Below, piece after piece: positions 18,983-29,226 of a DNA stretch of 64,000 nt (the stretch's first letter is position 1; each line of letters begins with the position of its first letter). The notes beneath the pieces were generated by a model. The model saw only the letters and a program-made list of their open reading frames with translations, was not told the origin of the DNA and made no database searches. This stretch comes from Methanolobus profundi (GTDB taxonomy: Archaea; Halobacteriota; Methanosarcinia; Methanosarcinales; Methanosarcinaceae), in contig NZ_FOUJ01000001.1 of NCBI RefSeq assembly GCF_900114835.1, positions 1-64,000 of the forward strand. The letters run 5' to 3'. The translations under genes and the position numbers were made by a program.

Positions 18983-19657
18983 TCATCTGACTTTCTCGCT
19001 TATTTTCTTCCTTACTATATCCTGTGCTATCTTAAACCCTTTTTCATAGGATTCTTCAAGGCCGTCCCATACTTCTTTGCTTTCCAGGATATCCCATAAT
19101 ATGTCCTTTCTGTCTCTCTGGTTAGGGACCTCTTTCTTCAGGTATGGTCTCATCTCGCCCTGTATCCTGATCATGTCTGCGAATTCAGGGGTGATGATCT
19201 TCTCTACCTGCTGCCTTGTGAACCTTGAAAATGCAGGGCTTGATCCGGTGGTGGATATACTGATGGTAAGGTCACCACGTTTTATCACTGCAGGAACTGT
19301 TACGTCTCCAATGGCATCAACTTCATTTGTGAGGATATTAAATGCCTTTGAAAGCTCCACTATCCTTTCATTGATCGTCCTGTCATTGGTGGCAGGTATT
19401 ACAAGGAAAGCATCCTCTATGATCTTATTGACATCATCATCAGTAAGCTTTCCTGCATCTGCTTCTATGAGTGTGATGTGGTTCTTACGTTCCAGTTCAA
19501 AAAAAGTATCAGAAAAACTCCGGCTAACAACAGTTACACTTGAATATTCTGAGAACAGGTTAGCTTTCCTTTCTCCTACGGACCCACTTCCAAATATGAC
19601 GACCTTTTTATCGCTCATATCTATCAGCAGTGGCAGGAAGTGGTTCTTGTCTTTCAT
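18983..19657 (-). CDS. sirC: Precorrin-2 dehydrogenase (SirC/CysG N-domain type)
   Basis: A 224-residue NAD-dependent enzyme that oxidises precorrin-2 to sirohydrochlorin. It has the Rossmann motif FGSGSVGERKA near residue 22, VIPATNDRTIN near residue 90, and the ISTTGSSPAFSRFTRQ segment near 135 that belongs to this family. It lacks the methyltransferase half found in CysG. It lies between hemA and ahbB, so it supplies siroheme for the Ahb heme route; whether it also inserts iron is not clear. Confidence 0.92.
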   Translation of the reverse strand: MKDKNHFLPLLIDMSDKKVVIFGSGSVGERKANLFSEYSSVTVVSRSFSDTFFELERKNHITLIEADAGKLTDDDVNKIIEDAFLVIPATNDRTINERIVELSKAFNILTNEVDAIGDVTVPAVIKRGDLTISISTTGSSPAFSRFTRQQVEKIITPEFADMIRIQGEMRPYLKKEVPNQRDRKDILWDILESKEVWDGLEESYEKGFKIAQDIVRKKISEKVR

Positions 19658-19717
19658 ATCTCCATCTCCGGGAATATCTGCCTTCTGCTTTTTCTGGAAA
19701 TTAGTTAAAGATTGCGA

Positions 19718-20176
19718 TTACAATCTAACTCCAGTTTTCTTGAATTCCCTGTCACTGAAAAGAAGTTTATAATCTTTGATGCATGTGGCTTCGGATATTC
19801 TTGCTGCAACTTCCTCACAATCTTCTTTTGTATAGGAATGTACCATTGTGAAAAGGTTGTAATCCCATCCTGCTGCCCTTGGTCTTTCATAGCAGTGTGT
19901 GACCTCTGAGAAATCTGCCATTATATTGCCGACTTCCTCTGTCCTTTCATCAGGAACGTTCCAGACGCACATCGCATTAGCTACGATCCCAACATCTCTG
20001 TGTCCTATGGAAGCACCGAATCTGCGGATCTCCTCTCTTTCTTTCATCTTCTTGAGGCGATCGATCACTTCCTGCTCGCTTATTCCAAGTTCGCCGGCAA
20101 TTTCTGCAAATGGTGATCTTTTAAGTGGAATACCGTTCTGTGTCAGTCTTATTATCTTCTCATCGATGTCATCCAT
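19718..20176 (-). CDS. ahbB: Siroheme decarboxylase subunit AhbB
   Basis: A 152-residue protein of Lrp/AsnC fold that, with AhbA, converts siroheme to 12,18-didecarboxysiroheme. It has an N-terminal helix-turn-helix-like part (SEQEVIDRLKKM), RRFGASIGHRDVGIVANAM, and the RAAGWDYNLFTMVH segment typical of AhbB. It is a metabolic enzyme rather than a classical DNA regulator, although heme-responsive regulation has been considered for the family. It follows ahbA by four bases. Confidence 0.9.
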   Translation of the reverse strand: MDDIDEKIIRLTQNGIPLKRSPFAEIAGELGISEQEVIDRLKKMKEREEIRRFGASIGHRDVGIVANAMCVWNVPDERTEEVGNIMADFSEVTHCYERPRAAGWDYNLFTMVHSYTKEDCEEVAARISEATCIKDYKLLFSDREFKKTGVRL

Positions 20177-20180
20177 ATTA

Positions 20181-20636
20181 TCACCTGATATCGAACCTGA
20201 CTCCTATCTTGAACAGTTTTTTTGTTGGCAGGTCTATGAACTCAAGTCCTGTCCTTTCTCTGAGTTCCTCTAATATAGTATCTATTCTGTCCCTGTTGGG
20301 TGCTGATATGGTGAACCAGACATTGAATCTCTCGGGACGATGGTAGTTATGGGATACTTCGTGGTATTCATTGATGTAACCTGCAACCTCGTCTACTTTT
20401 TCATCAGGAACTGTGACAGCCACCAGGGTGCTTGTGCCTCCAACTCCTTTACGGTTGATCACCGGTCCGATCTTCCTGACCGCACCTTCGGCGTGGAGTC
20501 TGTCAAGTCTTTTTATCACTTCATCTTCACTGATGCCCAATTCCTCTCCGAGCTTCTGATAAGGCTCTGTCTCCAAAGGAAAATCCAGCTGGATAGTATT
20601 GAGTATCTTCTTATCGGTATCATCAAGAGATATCAT
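20181..20636 (-). CDS. ahbA: Siroheme decarboxylase subunit AhbA
   Basis: A 151-residue partner of AhbB with the same fold. The segments [32 protein letters not shown] and [14 protein letters not shown] match AhbA; the conserved histidines in the last are at the decarboxylase site. It lies six bases after ahbD. The gene order D-A-B agrees with that known from Methanosarcina. Confidence 0.9.
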   Translation of the reverse strand: MISLDDTDKKILNTIQLDFPLETEPYQKLGEELGISEDEVIKRLDRLHAEGAVRKIGPVINRKGVGGTSTLVAVTVPDEKVDEVAGYINEYHEVSHNYHRPERFNVWFTISAPNRDRIDTILEELRERTGLEFIDLPTKKLFKIGVRFDIR

Positions 20637-20642
20637 TTAAGA

Positions 20643-21689
20643 TCACTGTTTTTTAGGTACGTATATGCAGTATGGCTCTTCCTCAAGGTAATCGCCTGTG
20701 GCGGCATATGCACGGGCACGGCAGCCACCGCATACTGTATTATATTCACATCTTCCACACTTGCCCTTAAGTTTTGAAACATCACGGAGGTCATTGAATA
20801 CCTTTGAGTTCTCCCAGATGTCCTTAAAACTCTGTTCTTTTATGTTCCCTGCCAGTGCAGGAAGGTAACCGCAAGGGAATACATCGCCAGTACTGGATAC
20901 AAAACAAAATCCAGTTCCTCCAAGACAACCCTTTGTCATTGCTTCATATCCGTGTGTCTTGACGCTGATCTCGATGCCTTCTTTCTCTGCTCTCTGGCGC
21001 ATTATCCTGAAATAGTGTGGGGCACAGGTGGCCTTGAGCTGGATCCCTGCATCTTTTTGCTTATCGTAGAACCAGTTGAGTATTCTCTCGTATTCCACAG
21101 GTGGGATCTCGTCGTTCTCAAGTTCCTTTCCTCTTCCGGTGGGTACCAGGAGGAATATGTGAAGTGCATCAGCACCGAGTCCTTTTGCCATGTCAAGTAT
21201 TGCTGGTATCTCGTCGATGGTGCGTTTTGTAATGGTGGGGTTTATCTGGAACCCTATGCCTGCTTCCTTAAGGTTCTCTATTCCTGTCAGAGCACCTTCA
21301 AATGCACCTGGCATACAGCGGAAATCATCATGTGTCTGCGGGCTTGAGCCGTCAAGGCTGATACTGACCCTTTGTATGCCGACACTTTTGATCTTGTCTG
21401 CCATTTCCGGTGTGACCAGTGTCCCGTTGGTAGCCATGGCAACACGAAGTCCTTTTTCTGTGGCATATTTTGCGATATCGAATATGTCATCCCTGACAAG
21501 CGGTTCACCTCCGCTTAGTATGAGGATGGGGTCTCCGATCTCCTTTATCTCATCGATGAAGTGGAGCGCTTCTTCAGTTGTAAGTTCGCCTTCGGGCTTT
21601 TTCTCGGTGGATGAGCCTCTGCAATGTTTGCATGAAAGGTTACATCCTGCTGTCGTTTCCCAGGCGATGAGTCTTGGAGGTTTTACCAT
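20643..21689 (-). CDS. ahbD: Radical SAM heme synthase AhbD
   Basis: A 348-residue radical SAM enzyme. The SAM cluster motif CNLSCKHC is near residue 15, and cysteines near the C-terminus (CGRCEYNTVCGGC) hold an auxiliary [4Fe-4S] cluster. The segments RLIAWETTAGCN, HIFLLVPTGRGKE and KATCAPHYFRIMRQ resemble AhbD, which turns Fe-coproporphyrin III into heme b by decarboxylating two propionates. AhbC is not in this window. It is the first gene of the run, divergent from the ccm genes. Confidence 0.87.
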   Translation of the reverse strand: MVKPPRLIAWETTAGCNLSCKHCRGSSTEKKPEGELTTEEALHFIDEIKEIGDPILILSGGEPLVRDDIFDIAKYATEKGLRVAMATNGTLVTPEMADKIKSVGIQRVSISLDGSSPQTHDDFRCMPGAFEGALTGIENLKEAGIGFQINPTITKRTIDEIPAILDMAKGLGADALHIFLLVPTGRGKELENDEIPPVEYERILNWFYDKQKDAGIQLKATCAPHYFRIMRQRAEKEGIEISVKTHGYEAMTKGCLGGTGFCFVSSTGDVFPCGYLPALAGNIKEQSFKDIWENSKVFNDLRDVSKLKGKCGRCEYNTVCGGCRARAYAATGDYLEEEPYCIYVPKKQ

Positions 21690-21899
21690 AATTGATCATA
21701 AAAGTTTTTGTTCGTAGGTCTGCCCATATTACCTATATATAGGATGGAACTATACTACTGCACACCCATATTAATACTTGATTATCAGGGCAACTGCCTC
21801 AGTGTATATATTAGTTCACCCGTGTCTGTTATTTGCTACAAGGGTATATCTTAATGCTCATGAGGTGCAAAGGTTAACCTGATATAGAGGTGATTCTTT
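21690..21899. other. Divergent promoter region between ahbD and ccmD/E
   Basis: These 210 bases hold A+T-rich TATA-like elements in both directions (for example CTATATATAGG at about 21732-21742 and GTGTATATATTAG near 21806). No coding frame is convincing. The region probably controls heme synthesis on the left and cytochrome maturation on the right. Confidence 0.4.
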
Positions 21900-22016
21900 A
21901 TAGGCGCACTAGAAATTGCATTCTCTATCACATGGATCGTACTGTCAGTATATATTGCATATTTGTTACGTTCTCGTATGGGGTTATTGCATCGATATCG
22001 CAGAATGGCAAAATGA
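21900..22016 (+). CDS. CcmD-like small membrane protein (probable AUA start)
   Basis: A 38-residue frame beginning at ATA reads as one membrane helix (ALEIAFSITWIVLSVYIAYLL) followed by a basic tail (RSRMGLLHRYRRMAK), the layout of CcmD, the small partner of the heme exporter CcmC. GAGGTGA stands six bases before the ATA, a very good ribosome site, and no ATG, GTG or TTG exists in frame at that place. The AUA start is thus inferred, or reflects a base error. It lies 26 bases before ccmE, itself the heme chaperone, which supports the call. Confidence 0.55.
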   Translation: MGALEIAFSITWIVLSVYIAYLLRSRMGLLHRYRRMAK

Positions 22017-22042
22017 CAATGAGGCCATAATGAGGTGTTCTT

Positions 22043-22423
22043 ATGGATAAAAAACAAAAAACGGTTCTTGCAGTTATTTTCATTGCTATTGTCGGCTTTG
22101 CGGGTCTATGGAATGTGGATCTTTCGCAGGGTTATCTTATGATATCTGATATCTCGTCGAATTCAGGCGATCATGTAGGTCATGATGTCAATACAATGGG
22201 CATGATCAAGAACGGAACACTGTCTATATCCACAGATGGTACTTCCTTTACACTTCAAGATATTGAAGATCCCTCTTATGAGTTGAATGTGGAATATACT
22301 GGTTCTCTTCCTGCAAATCTTGTGGAGGGCCAGAGTGTCAGTATCAGTGGTAAAATGGTTTCAGAGGGAATGGTTGAAGCAAACCAGATAGTTATGAGCT
22401 GTCCTTCGAAGTATTCTGAGTGA
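22043..22423 (+). CDS. ccmE: CcmE-type cytochrome c maturation heme chaperone (CxxxY variant)
   Basis: A 126-residue protein with one N-terminal membrane helix (residues 7-24) and an OB-fold domain outside the membrane. The segments FTLQDIED, YTGSLPANLVEGQSVSISGKM and VEANQIVMSCPSKY follow CcmE. The heme-binding residue is cysteine in CPSKY (C-x3-Y) where classical bacterial CcmE has His (H-x3-Y); this is the variant known from archaea and some bacteria. It carries heme to c-type cytochromes such as the multiheme protein at 41158-42528. GAGG precedes its ATG. Confidence 0.9.
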   Translation: MDKKQKTVLAVIFIAIVGFAGLWNVDLSQGYLMISDISSNSGDHVGHDVNTMGMIKNGTLSISTDGTSFTLQDIEDPSYELNVEYTGSLPANLVEGQSVSISGKMVSEGMVEANQIVMSCPSKYSE

Positions 22424-22434
22424 TCAGGCGGTAT

Positions 22435-23307
22435 ATGATGTTACAAATAGATGATCTGGATGAGTATCAGCTTATCAAGGCTGCAAAGGATGAGATGGTC
22501 CGCTCTATGGATGACCGTTCCCAGATGAAGAGGATGTTACTTCATATATGCAGCTCCGGTGGGAAGAATATCAGGCCGGTCATGCTGGTGCTTTGTACTG
22601 ATATGTGTGGTGGTGATCCAAAGAGCAGTGTCAATGCAGCACTTGCGATAGAGTTCATTCATTCTGCTTCACTTATCCATGATGACGTCCTTGACGGTGG
22701 TCTTATGCGCAGGGGTGTGGAATCTGCTCATGAGAAATATGGTATACCTGCAGCGATCCTTTGTGGGGATTTCCTGATATCCAAAGCTATCTCTCTGATA
22801 TCCGGGTATGGTAACAGTGCTGTCAACGAGTTTGGAAGGGCTGGTATGTATATGGCCGAAGGTGAGACCATTGACATATCCAGTGCAAGTGAGGAATTCA
22901 GGGAAAAGAACTATTTTGAGTGTATCACTAAAAAGACCGGTTCTCTTTTTGCAGCAAGTGCTGCTATAGGTGCATATGTTGCATGTGCTGACGAGGATAC
23001 TGCACTTAAATTAAGGTCATTTGGTGAGAATGTGGGCAATGCCTACCAGATCGTTGATGATCTACTTGAGTATCTTGATAAGCTCGAGGACAAGAGCTCT
23101 ACCTATGAATCTGTTACATTGCCTCTTCTTTACAGGAGGGTAATGGACCATGATGCTGCTGTGGAGAAGACTGTGCAGCAGGTACGTCTTTGCGTGCAGA
23201 ACGCAAAGGATATCCTTGCATCTTTCCCATCTTCGGATGCAAGAGAAAAACTGGAGCTGGTTACCGACCTCATTACGGTCGATATGCTCCCTGAAGATGT
23301 CCTTTAA
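22435..23307 (+). CDS. Polyprenyl diphosphate synthase (long-chain type likely)
   Basis: A 290-residue all-helical trans-prenyltransferase. It has GGKNIRP for diphosphate binding, the first aspartate-rich motif DDVLD, and a second motif DDLLE in which the last Asp is Glu. The residues four and five places before the first motif are small (Ser and Ala), which in this family usually permits products longer than C20. A C25 product for methanophenazine is a reasonable guess. The start may be ATG 22435, ATG 22438 or a GTG at 22420 that overlaps the ccmE stop. Confidence 0.85.
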   Translation: MMLQIDDLDEYQLIKAAKDEMVRSMDDRSQMKRMLLHICSSGGKNIRPVMLVLCTDMCGGDPKSSVNAALAIEFIHSASLIHDDVLDGGLMRRGVESAHEKYGIPAAILCGDFLISKAISLISGYGNSAVNEFGRAGMYMAEGETIDISSASEEFREKNYFECITKKTGSLFAASAAIGAYVACADEDTALKLRSFGENVGNAYQIVDDLLEYLDKLEDKSSTYESVTLPLLYRRVMDHDAAVEKTVQQVRLCVQNAKDILASFPSSDAREKLELVTDLITVDMLPEDVL

Positions 23308-23332
23308 TGTTATTTAATTATCAGGTGACTTC

Positions 23333-24523
23333 ATGAGGGTTTATGATAAATCAGTAATTAAAGTAAATGCTAGCACTGAGAATGGAAAAGTGGTCCTTGA
23401 TACAGAGGGTCCGTTATCTCCTGTTGCAAAGCCTATTATTAAACGTATCAATAAGATCTTCCAGGAAGAGAAACCGATCTCTGTGGATGAGGATAATATT
23501 ATCTTCTCCACATGGGCACCACCAATGCCAGGCGGGGTATTCAACAGGATGATCAGTGCACAGGTTGCATCTATCTTAAAGAAGAGGGTGCCTGATCAGT
23601 TCTCTATTGGTATTACGACCCATTGTCCATATGATTGCATCCACTGTGGTGCAGCTGGCACTGTGGCTGATCCTATTCTTACTGCCGATGAGATCAACAG
23701 CTCTATACAGCAGGCTATCGATCTTGGTTCGTATTATATAGCTTTTGATGGTGGAGAGACCCTTCTCAGGAAAGACCTTGAGCAAATGGTGGCACAGGTC
23801 GATAAGACCCGTGCAGTAGCTACTTGCTTTACATCAGGTTTCAGCTTGACCGAGCAAAGGGCTAAGGACCTAAAGGCAGCAGGTCTTTTTGCTGCTCATA
23901 TGAGCCTTGACAGCCCTGATGAGGCTGAACATGATCGGGTCAGGGGAAAGGAAGGCGCTTTCAAAAACACTGTGGATGGTATAAAGCACATGGTGAATGC
24001 GGGTGTCCTTGCTGATCTGTTTGTGGTCGTATCTCCTGATAATATCGATGATCTCGATGGTTTCTACAACTTTGCTACAGATATGGGTATGCAGGAGATG
24101 TCCATATATGAGATCATAGCTGTTGGACGCTGGCTGGACCACGAGGATGAGGTTATGACCACTAAGGATGTTGCTCGTCTTGGCAAGTTCCAGAGTTCAA
24201 TGAACAAGAAAGAGGATGGTCCAAGGGTTACTTCTTTCCCTAATTTCATGGGTCCTGATGAGTTCGGATGCTTTGCAGGCAGAAGATGGATGCATGCAAC
24301 AGCTGGTGGGGATGTTCTCCCTTGTGCATATACGCCTTTGTCATTTGGTAATGTTCGTGAGGAAAAGCTTGCTGCCATATGGGAACGGATGGGTAAGCAT
24401 GAGGCATACAATTGCTCTGCAGATTACTGTATGATGCGCAACCCTGAATTCAGAAGCAAATATATCCACACTATCCCGGAAGGAACACAGCTTCCGGTAA
24501 GACTTGATAAATCTATGCATTGA
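23333..24523 (+). CDS. Radical SAM protein with auxiliary-cluster cysteines, function unknown
   Basis: A 396-residue protein. About 95 residues precede the SAM cluster motif CPYDCIHC (near residue 100); DGGETLL follows. In the C-terminal third, cysteines in FGCFAG, VLPCAY, NCSADYC fit a SPASM-like auxiliary cluster. It is not AhbC or AhbD by its motifs. It follows the prenyl synthase by 25 bases with AGGTGA as ribosome site, so the two are probably one transcript with ccmE. A role in modifying an isoprenoid or an electron carrier is a hypothesis from context only. Confidence 0.8.
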   Translation: MRVYDKSVIKVNASTENGKVVLDTEGPLSPVAKPIIKRINKIFQEEKPISVDEDNIIFSTWAPPMPGGVFNRMISAQVASILKKRVPDQFSIGITTHCPYDCIHCGAAGTVADPILTADEINSSIQQAIDLGSYYIAFDGGETLLRKDLEQMVAQVDKTRAVATCFTSGFSLTEQRAKDLKAAGLFAAHMSLDSPDEAEHDRVRGKEGAFKNTVDGIKHMVNAGVLADLFVVVSPDNIDDLDGFYNFATDMGMQEMSIYEIIAVGRWLDHEDEVMTTKDVARLGKFQSSMNKKEDGPRVTSFPNFMGPDEFGCFAGRRWMHATAGGDVLPCAYTPLSFGNVREEKLAAIWERMGKHEAYNCSADYCMMRNPEFRSKYIHTIPEGTQLPVRLDKSMH

Positions 24524-24616
24524 TTATTAATGTTTATTAATCGTTATGTTTAGTTAACAAACAGTATCAGCAAACCACATCTTGAATATTGAATGGCAGA
24601 GGAATTCTGTCACTTT

Positions 24617-24686
24617 AATGATAAATCATTATCATTAGAAGCTAGCAGGTATCCTAAAAACCGAATACTTTATATGTGAGCTAGCA
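24617..24686 (+). promoter_or_regulatory. ATP synthase operon promoter with palindromes and direct repeats
   Basis: A palindrome AATGAT-AA-ATCATT (24617-24630), extended by another ATCATT, lies about 40 bases upstream of the TATA element TTTATATG (24669-24676). A direct repeat GCTAGCA occurs at 24641-24647 and 24680-24686, bracketing the TATA box. These are candidate regulator sites for the ATP synthase operon. Confidence 0.45.
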
Positions 24687-24741
24687 ATAGGAGATGATGA
24701 TTTATTCGGGATAATAAGCAATTCATCACATGAGGATTAGC

Positions 24742-25060
24742 ATGGCCAAAGAAAAAATCTTGTCGGAAATCAAAGAGGCAGAAGACAATGCACGCAAAAT
24801 GGTTGACGACGGTAAGAAAAACAAGAATGACCGTATCGCCAGTGCACGTGCCGAGGCCAGAGAGATCATAAAACAGGCCGAGGTAGATGCACAGAAATCT
24901 GCACAAAGTGCAATGGGATCTGCAGAAGAGTCTATCGCTTCAGATAAAGCAAAGATCGTCGAGAATGGGGAAAGTGAGGCAAAAGTTATTGCAAGCTCCG
25001 CTTCTTCCAAGGTCGATGAAGCTGTTAATTTAATAGTAAACGAGTTCGAGAGGGCAATAC

Positions 25061-25068
<8 letters not shown>
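24742..25068 (+). CDS. ahaH: A1Ao ATP synthase peripheral stalk subunit H
   Basis: A 108-residue, alanine- and charge-rich coiled coil with hendecad-like spacing, typical of the H subunit that pairs with subunit E as peripheral stalk. GAGG precedes the ATG at 24742, which is preferred to an ATG twelve bases earlier. It opens the operon and overlaps ahaI by eight bases. Confidence 0.9.
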
Positions 25069-27250
<2,182 letters not shown>

Positions 27251-27251
<1 letters not shown>

Positions 27252-27276
27252 TTTAAGAGCGTATTCGCTCTTAAAT
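27251..27276 (+). terminator. Hairpin between c-subunit gene and ahaE (attenuator or mRNA stabiliser)
   Basis: ATTTAAGAGCG-TATT-CGCTCTTAAAT is a perfect 11-pair stem with a four-base loop, starting at the last base of the ahaK stop codon and followed by TTTCC. It is the only strong hairpin inside the operon. It may partly end transcription or protect the 3' end of the K message so that c subunits are made in excess. Confidence 0.6.
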
Positions 27277-27294
27277 TTTCCAAAGGTGTTGAGC

Positions 27295-27846
27295 ATGGGA
27301 CTTGAAACTGTTGTTAAAGATATCATGGACGCTGCCCAGTCCGAAGTATCCAAATTGGATTCTGAGGCTGATGCAGAGGTTTCCCTGATTCTGGATGAGG
27401 CAAAACAGAATGCTAAAAGAATTATGGGTGAGCGTCTTGCAAAAGCAGAGGACGATATTAAAAAGATCAAGCAGCAAGAAATATCCAGTGCAAATCTTGA
27501 AGTGAAGCGCACACTGCTCAATGCACGCAAGGAAATACTCGAAAAAGTATATGTCCAGGCTGTAGAGACCATATCCACGTTTTCTCCAGAGAAAAACGAA
27601 GAACTTCTCAAGGAACTCATTAGCAATAATGAGGCAAGCGGCACAAAGATCTATTCAAATGCCGATTCTGAAGAACTTGTCAAGAAGTTATCTTCTCTTG
27701 AATACGCTGGCAACATAAATTGTCTTGGCGGCGTTGTCATCGAGAACGAAGATGGTACTATCAGGTTGGATTATACCTACGATGTCATCCTTAAAAGCGT
27801 GAATGAGCGGTTGTTGAAACAGACATCTGATATCTTATTCGGGTGA
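27295..27846 (+). CDS. ahaE: A1Ao ATP synthase subunit E (peripheral stalk)
   Basis: A 183-residue protein with an N-terminal coiled coil (about 1-90), which pairs with subunit H, and a C-terminal globular part (GGVVIENEDGTIRLDYTYD) that binds the A/B head. AAAGG stands eight bases before the ATG at 27295; a GTG nine bases upstream is less likely. Confidence 0.93.
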   Translation: MGLETVVKDIMDAAQSEVSKLDSEADAEVSLILDEAKQNAKRIMGERLAKAEDDIKKIKQQEISSANLEVKRTLLNARKEILEKVYVQAVETISTFSPEKNEELLKELISNNEASGTKIYSNADSEELVKKLSSLEYAGNINCLGGVVIENEDGTIRLDYTYDVILKSVNERLLKQTSDILFG

Positions 27847-27853
27847 TTTCTAA

Positions 27854-28927
27854 ATGCAGCTGTTGCAGAAATTTAAGCGTGGTAACAAAAAATCCCAACC
27901 AAAAGGACATGCAAACTACGCATATACTACAGCACGTGTACGTGCAATGAAAAGTAAGATTCTGCCAAAAGAGACCTATCCTAGGCTCATGAACATGAGC
28001 ATTGATGAAATTACCAGATTCATTGAGGAATCTGAGTATAAACAGGATGTCGATGAACTAGCAAGGCAGTACGAAGGTGTAGATCTTATCGAGCATGCAC
28101 TGAACAAGAATCTCGCTGTAACCTTTACGAAGTTACTTAGTATCTCTGAAGGTGATGTGAATTTCCTTGTCGGTGAACAACTCAAGAAATACGATATCTG
28201 GAGCATAAAGACCATTCTTCGTGGTAAATACTGTAATGCATCCACAGAGGAGATCCTTGACGCTATTGTTGCGGCAGGAAGGCTAAGTTATACTTTCCTT
28301 TCAGACCTCGCATCAAAGGCAACATATGAGGAAGTTATCTCTGAACTTGCAAATACAGAGTATTATCCAATATTGAAGAACTATGATGGTACAAATCTCT
28401 CAGATATTGAGAATCAGCTTGATAAAATGTACTATGCCGGGTTATTTGGCGCAATCGAAGAATCAAAATCCAAGGATCGCAAGTTATTTGCAGAATTCAC
28501 TAGGATGGGAATCGATCTTAAGAACCTTATAACACTCTTCCGTTTGAAGAGATCCGGTATCACTGATCCTGAAATGATGGATCTGATGATCGATGGCGGA
28601 CTCAAGTTGAAGCGTAAGGACATTGAGAAAATGATAACTCTTTCCCTTGCAGACTTCGTATCAGAACTTGAAAAATCCCCCTACTGGGATGTCATCGCAG
28701 ATGTCGCAGATCCGGAAATGGTATCTCTGATCGGTGTCGAGAGTCAATTGAAAAAACACAGGCTTAAATCTGCAGCAAGCTTTTCGCACGTTTATCCGAT
28801 CTCAATTGTACCAATTATGGACTACATGCTAAGCAAGAAGAATGAGGTTAATAACCTGCGGATAATTATACGTGGCAAAGCTGCCAACCTCGATGATGAG
28901 ACTATCAAGGAACAGTTGGTGATCTGA
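27854..28927 (+). CDS. ahaC: A1Ao ATP synthase subunit C (central stalk, V-type d/AC39)
   Basis: A 357-residue helical protein of the AC39/V-ATPase d family. It has the [20 protein letters not shown] start, three repeated helical bundles, and [13 protein letters not shown] at the end. It connects the central D/F shaft to the c ring. Its TGA overlaps the ATG of ahaF by one base. Confidence 0.95.
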   Translation: MQLLQKFKRGNKKSQPKGHANYAYTTARVRAMKSKILPKETYPRLMNMSIDEITRFIEESEYKQDVDELARQYEGVDLIEHALNKNLAVTFTKLLSISEGDVNFLVGEQLKKYDIWSIKTILRGKYCNASTEEILDAIVAAGRLSYTFLSDLASKATYEEVISELANTEYYPILKNYDGTNLSDIENQLDKMYYAGLFGAIEESKSKDRKLFAEFTRMGIDLKNLITLFRLKRSGITDPEMMDLMIDGGLKLKRKDIEKMITLSLADFVSELEKSPYWDVIADVADPEMVSLIGVESQLKKHRLKSAASFSHVYPISIVPIMDYMLSKKNEVNNLRIIIRGKAANLDDETIKEQLVI

Positions 28928-29226
28928 TGGAATTAGCAGTGGTCGGAAGTGGCGAGTTTGTAACAGGTTTCAGACTGGCCGGTGTCAAGAAGATATTTGA
29001 AGTTAATAATGGCGAACTTGAACCTACTGTAGAGATGATACTTGAGGATCGAGAAGTCGGCATTCTGGTAATGCACGGTGATGATCTGATCAAACTACCG
29101 GAGATGTTGAGAAACACTATCAATGACTCTGTTGAGCCAACAGTTGTGACTCTCGGGGGTAGTGGTGAAAGTTCGAACTTAAGGGAAAAAATAAAACAAT
29201 CGGTAGGTGTAGATCTGTGGAAATGA
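28927..29226 (+). CDS. ahaF: A1Ao ATP synthase subunit F (central stalk)
   Basis: A 99-residue Rossmann-like subunit ([19 protein letters not shown]) with [15 protein letters not shown] and the C-terminal helix that contacts subunits D and B. Its end overlaps the start of ahaA. Confidence 0.95.
   Translation: MELAVVGSGEFVTGFRLAGVKKIFEVNNGELEPTVEMILEDREVGILVMHGDDLIKLPEMLRNTINDSVEPTVVTLGGSGESSNLREKIKQSVGVDLWK

Noticed and set aside
23333-24523. The radical SAM protein as AhbC
   Set aside because: Its cluster motif CPYDCIHC, long N-terminal part and surrounding sequence do not resemble AhbC, and it is grouped with a prenyl synthase rather than with the heme genes.
24617-24636. A Fur-box-like sequence upstream of the ATP synthase operon
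   Set aside because: The resemblance to GATAATGATAATCATTATC is partial, the region is A+T-rich, and there is no iron gene. Reported only as a palindrome.
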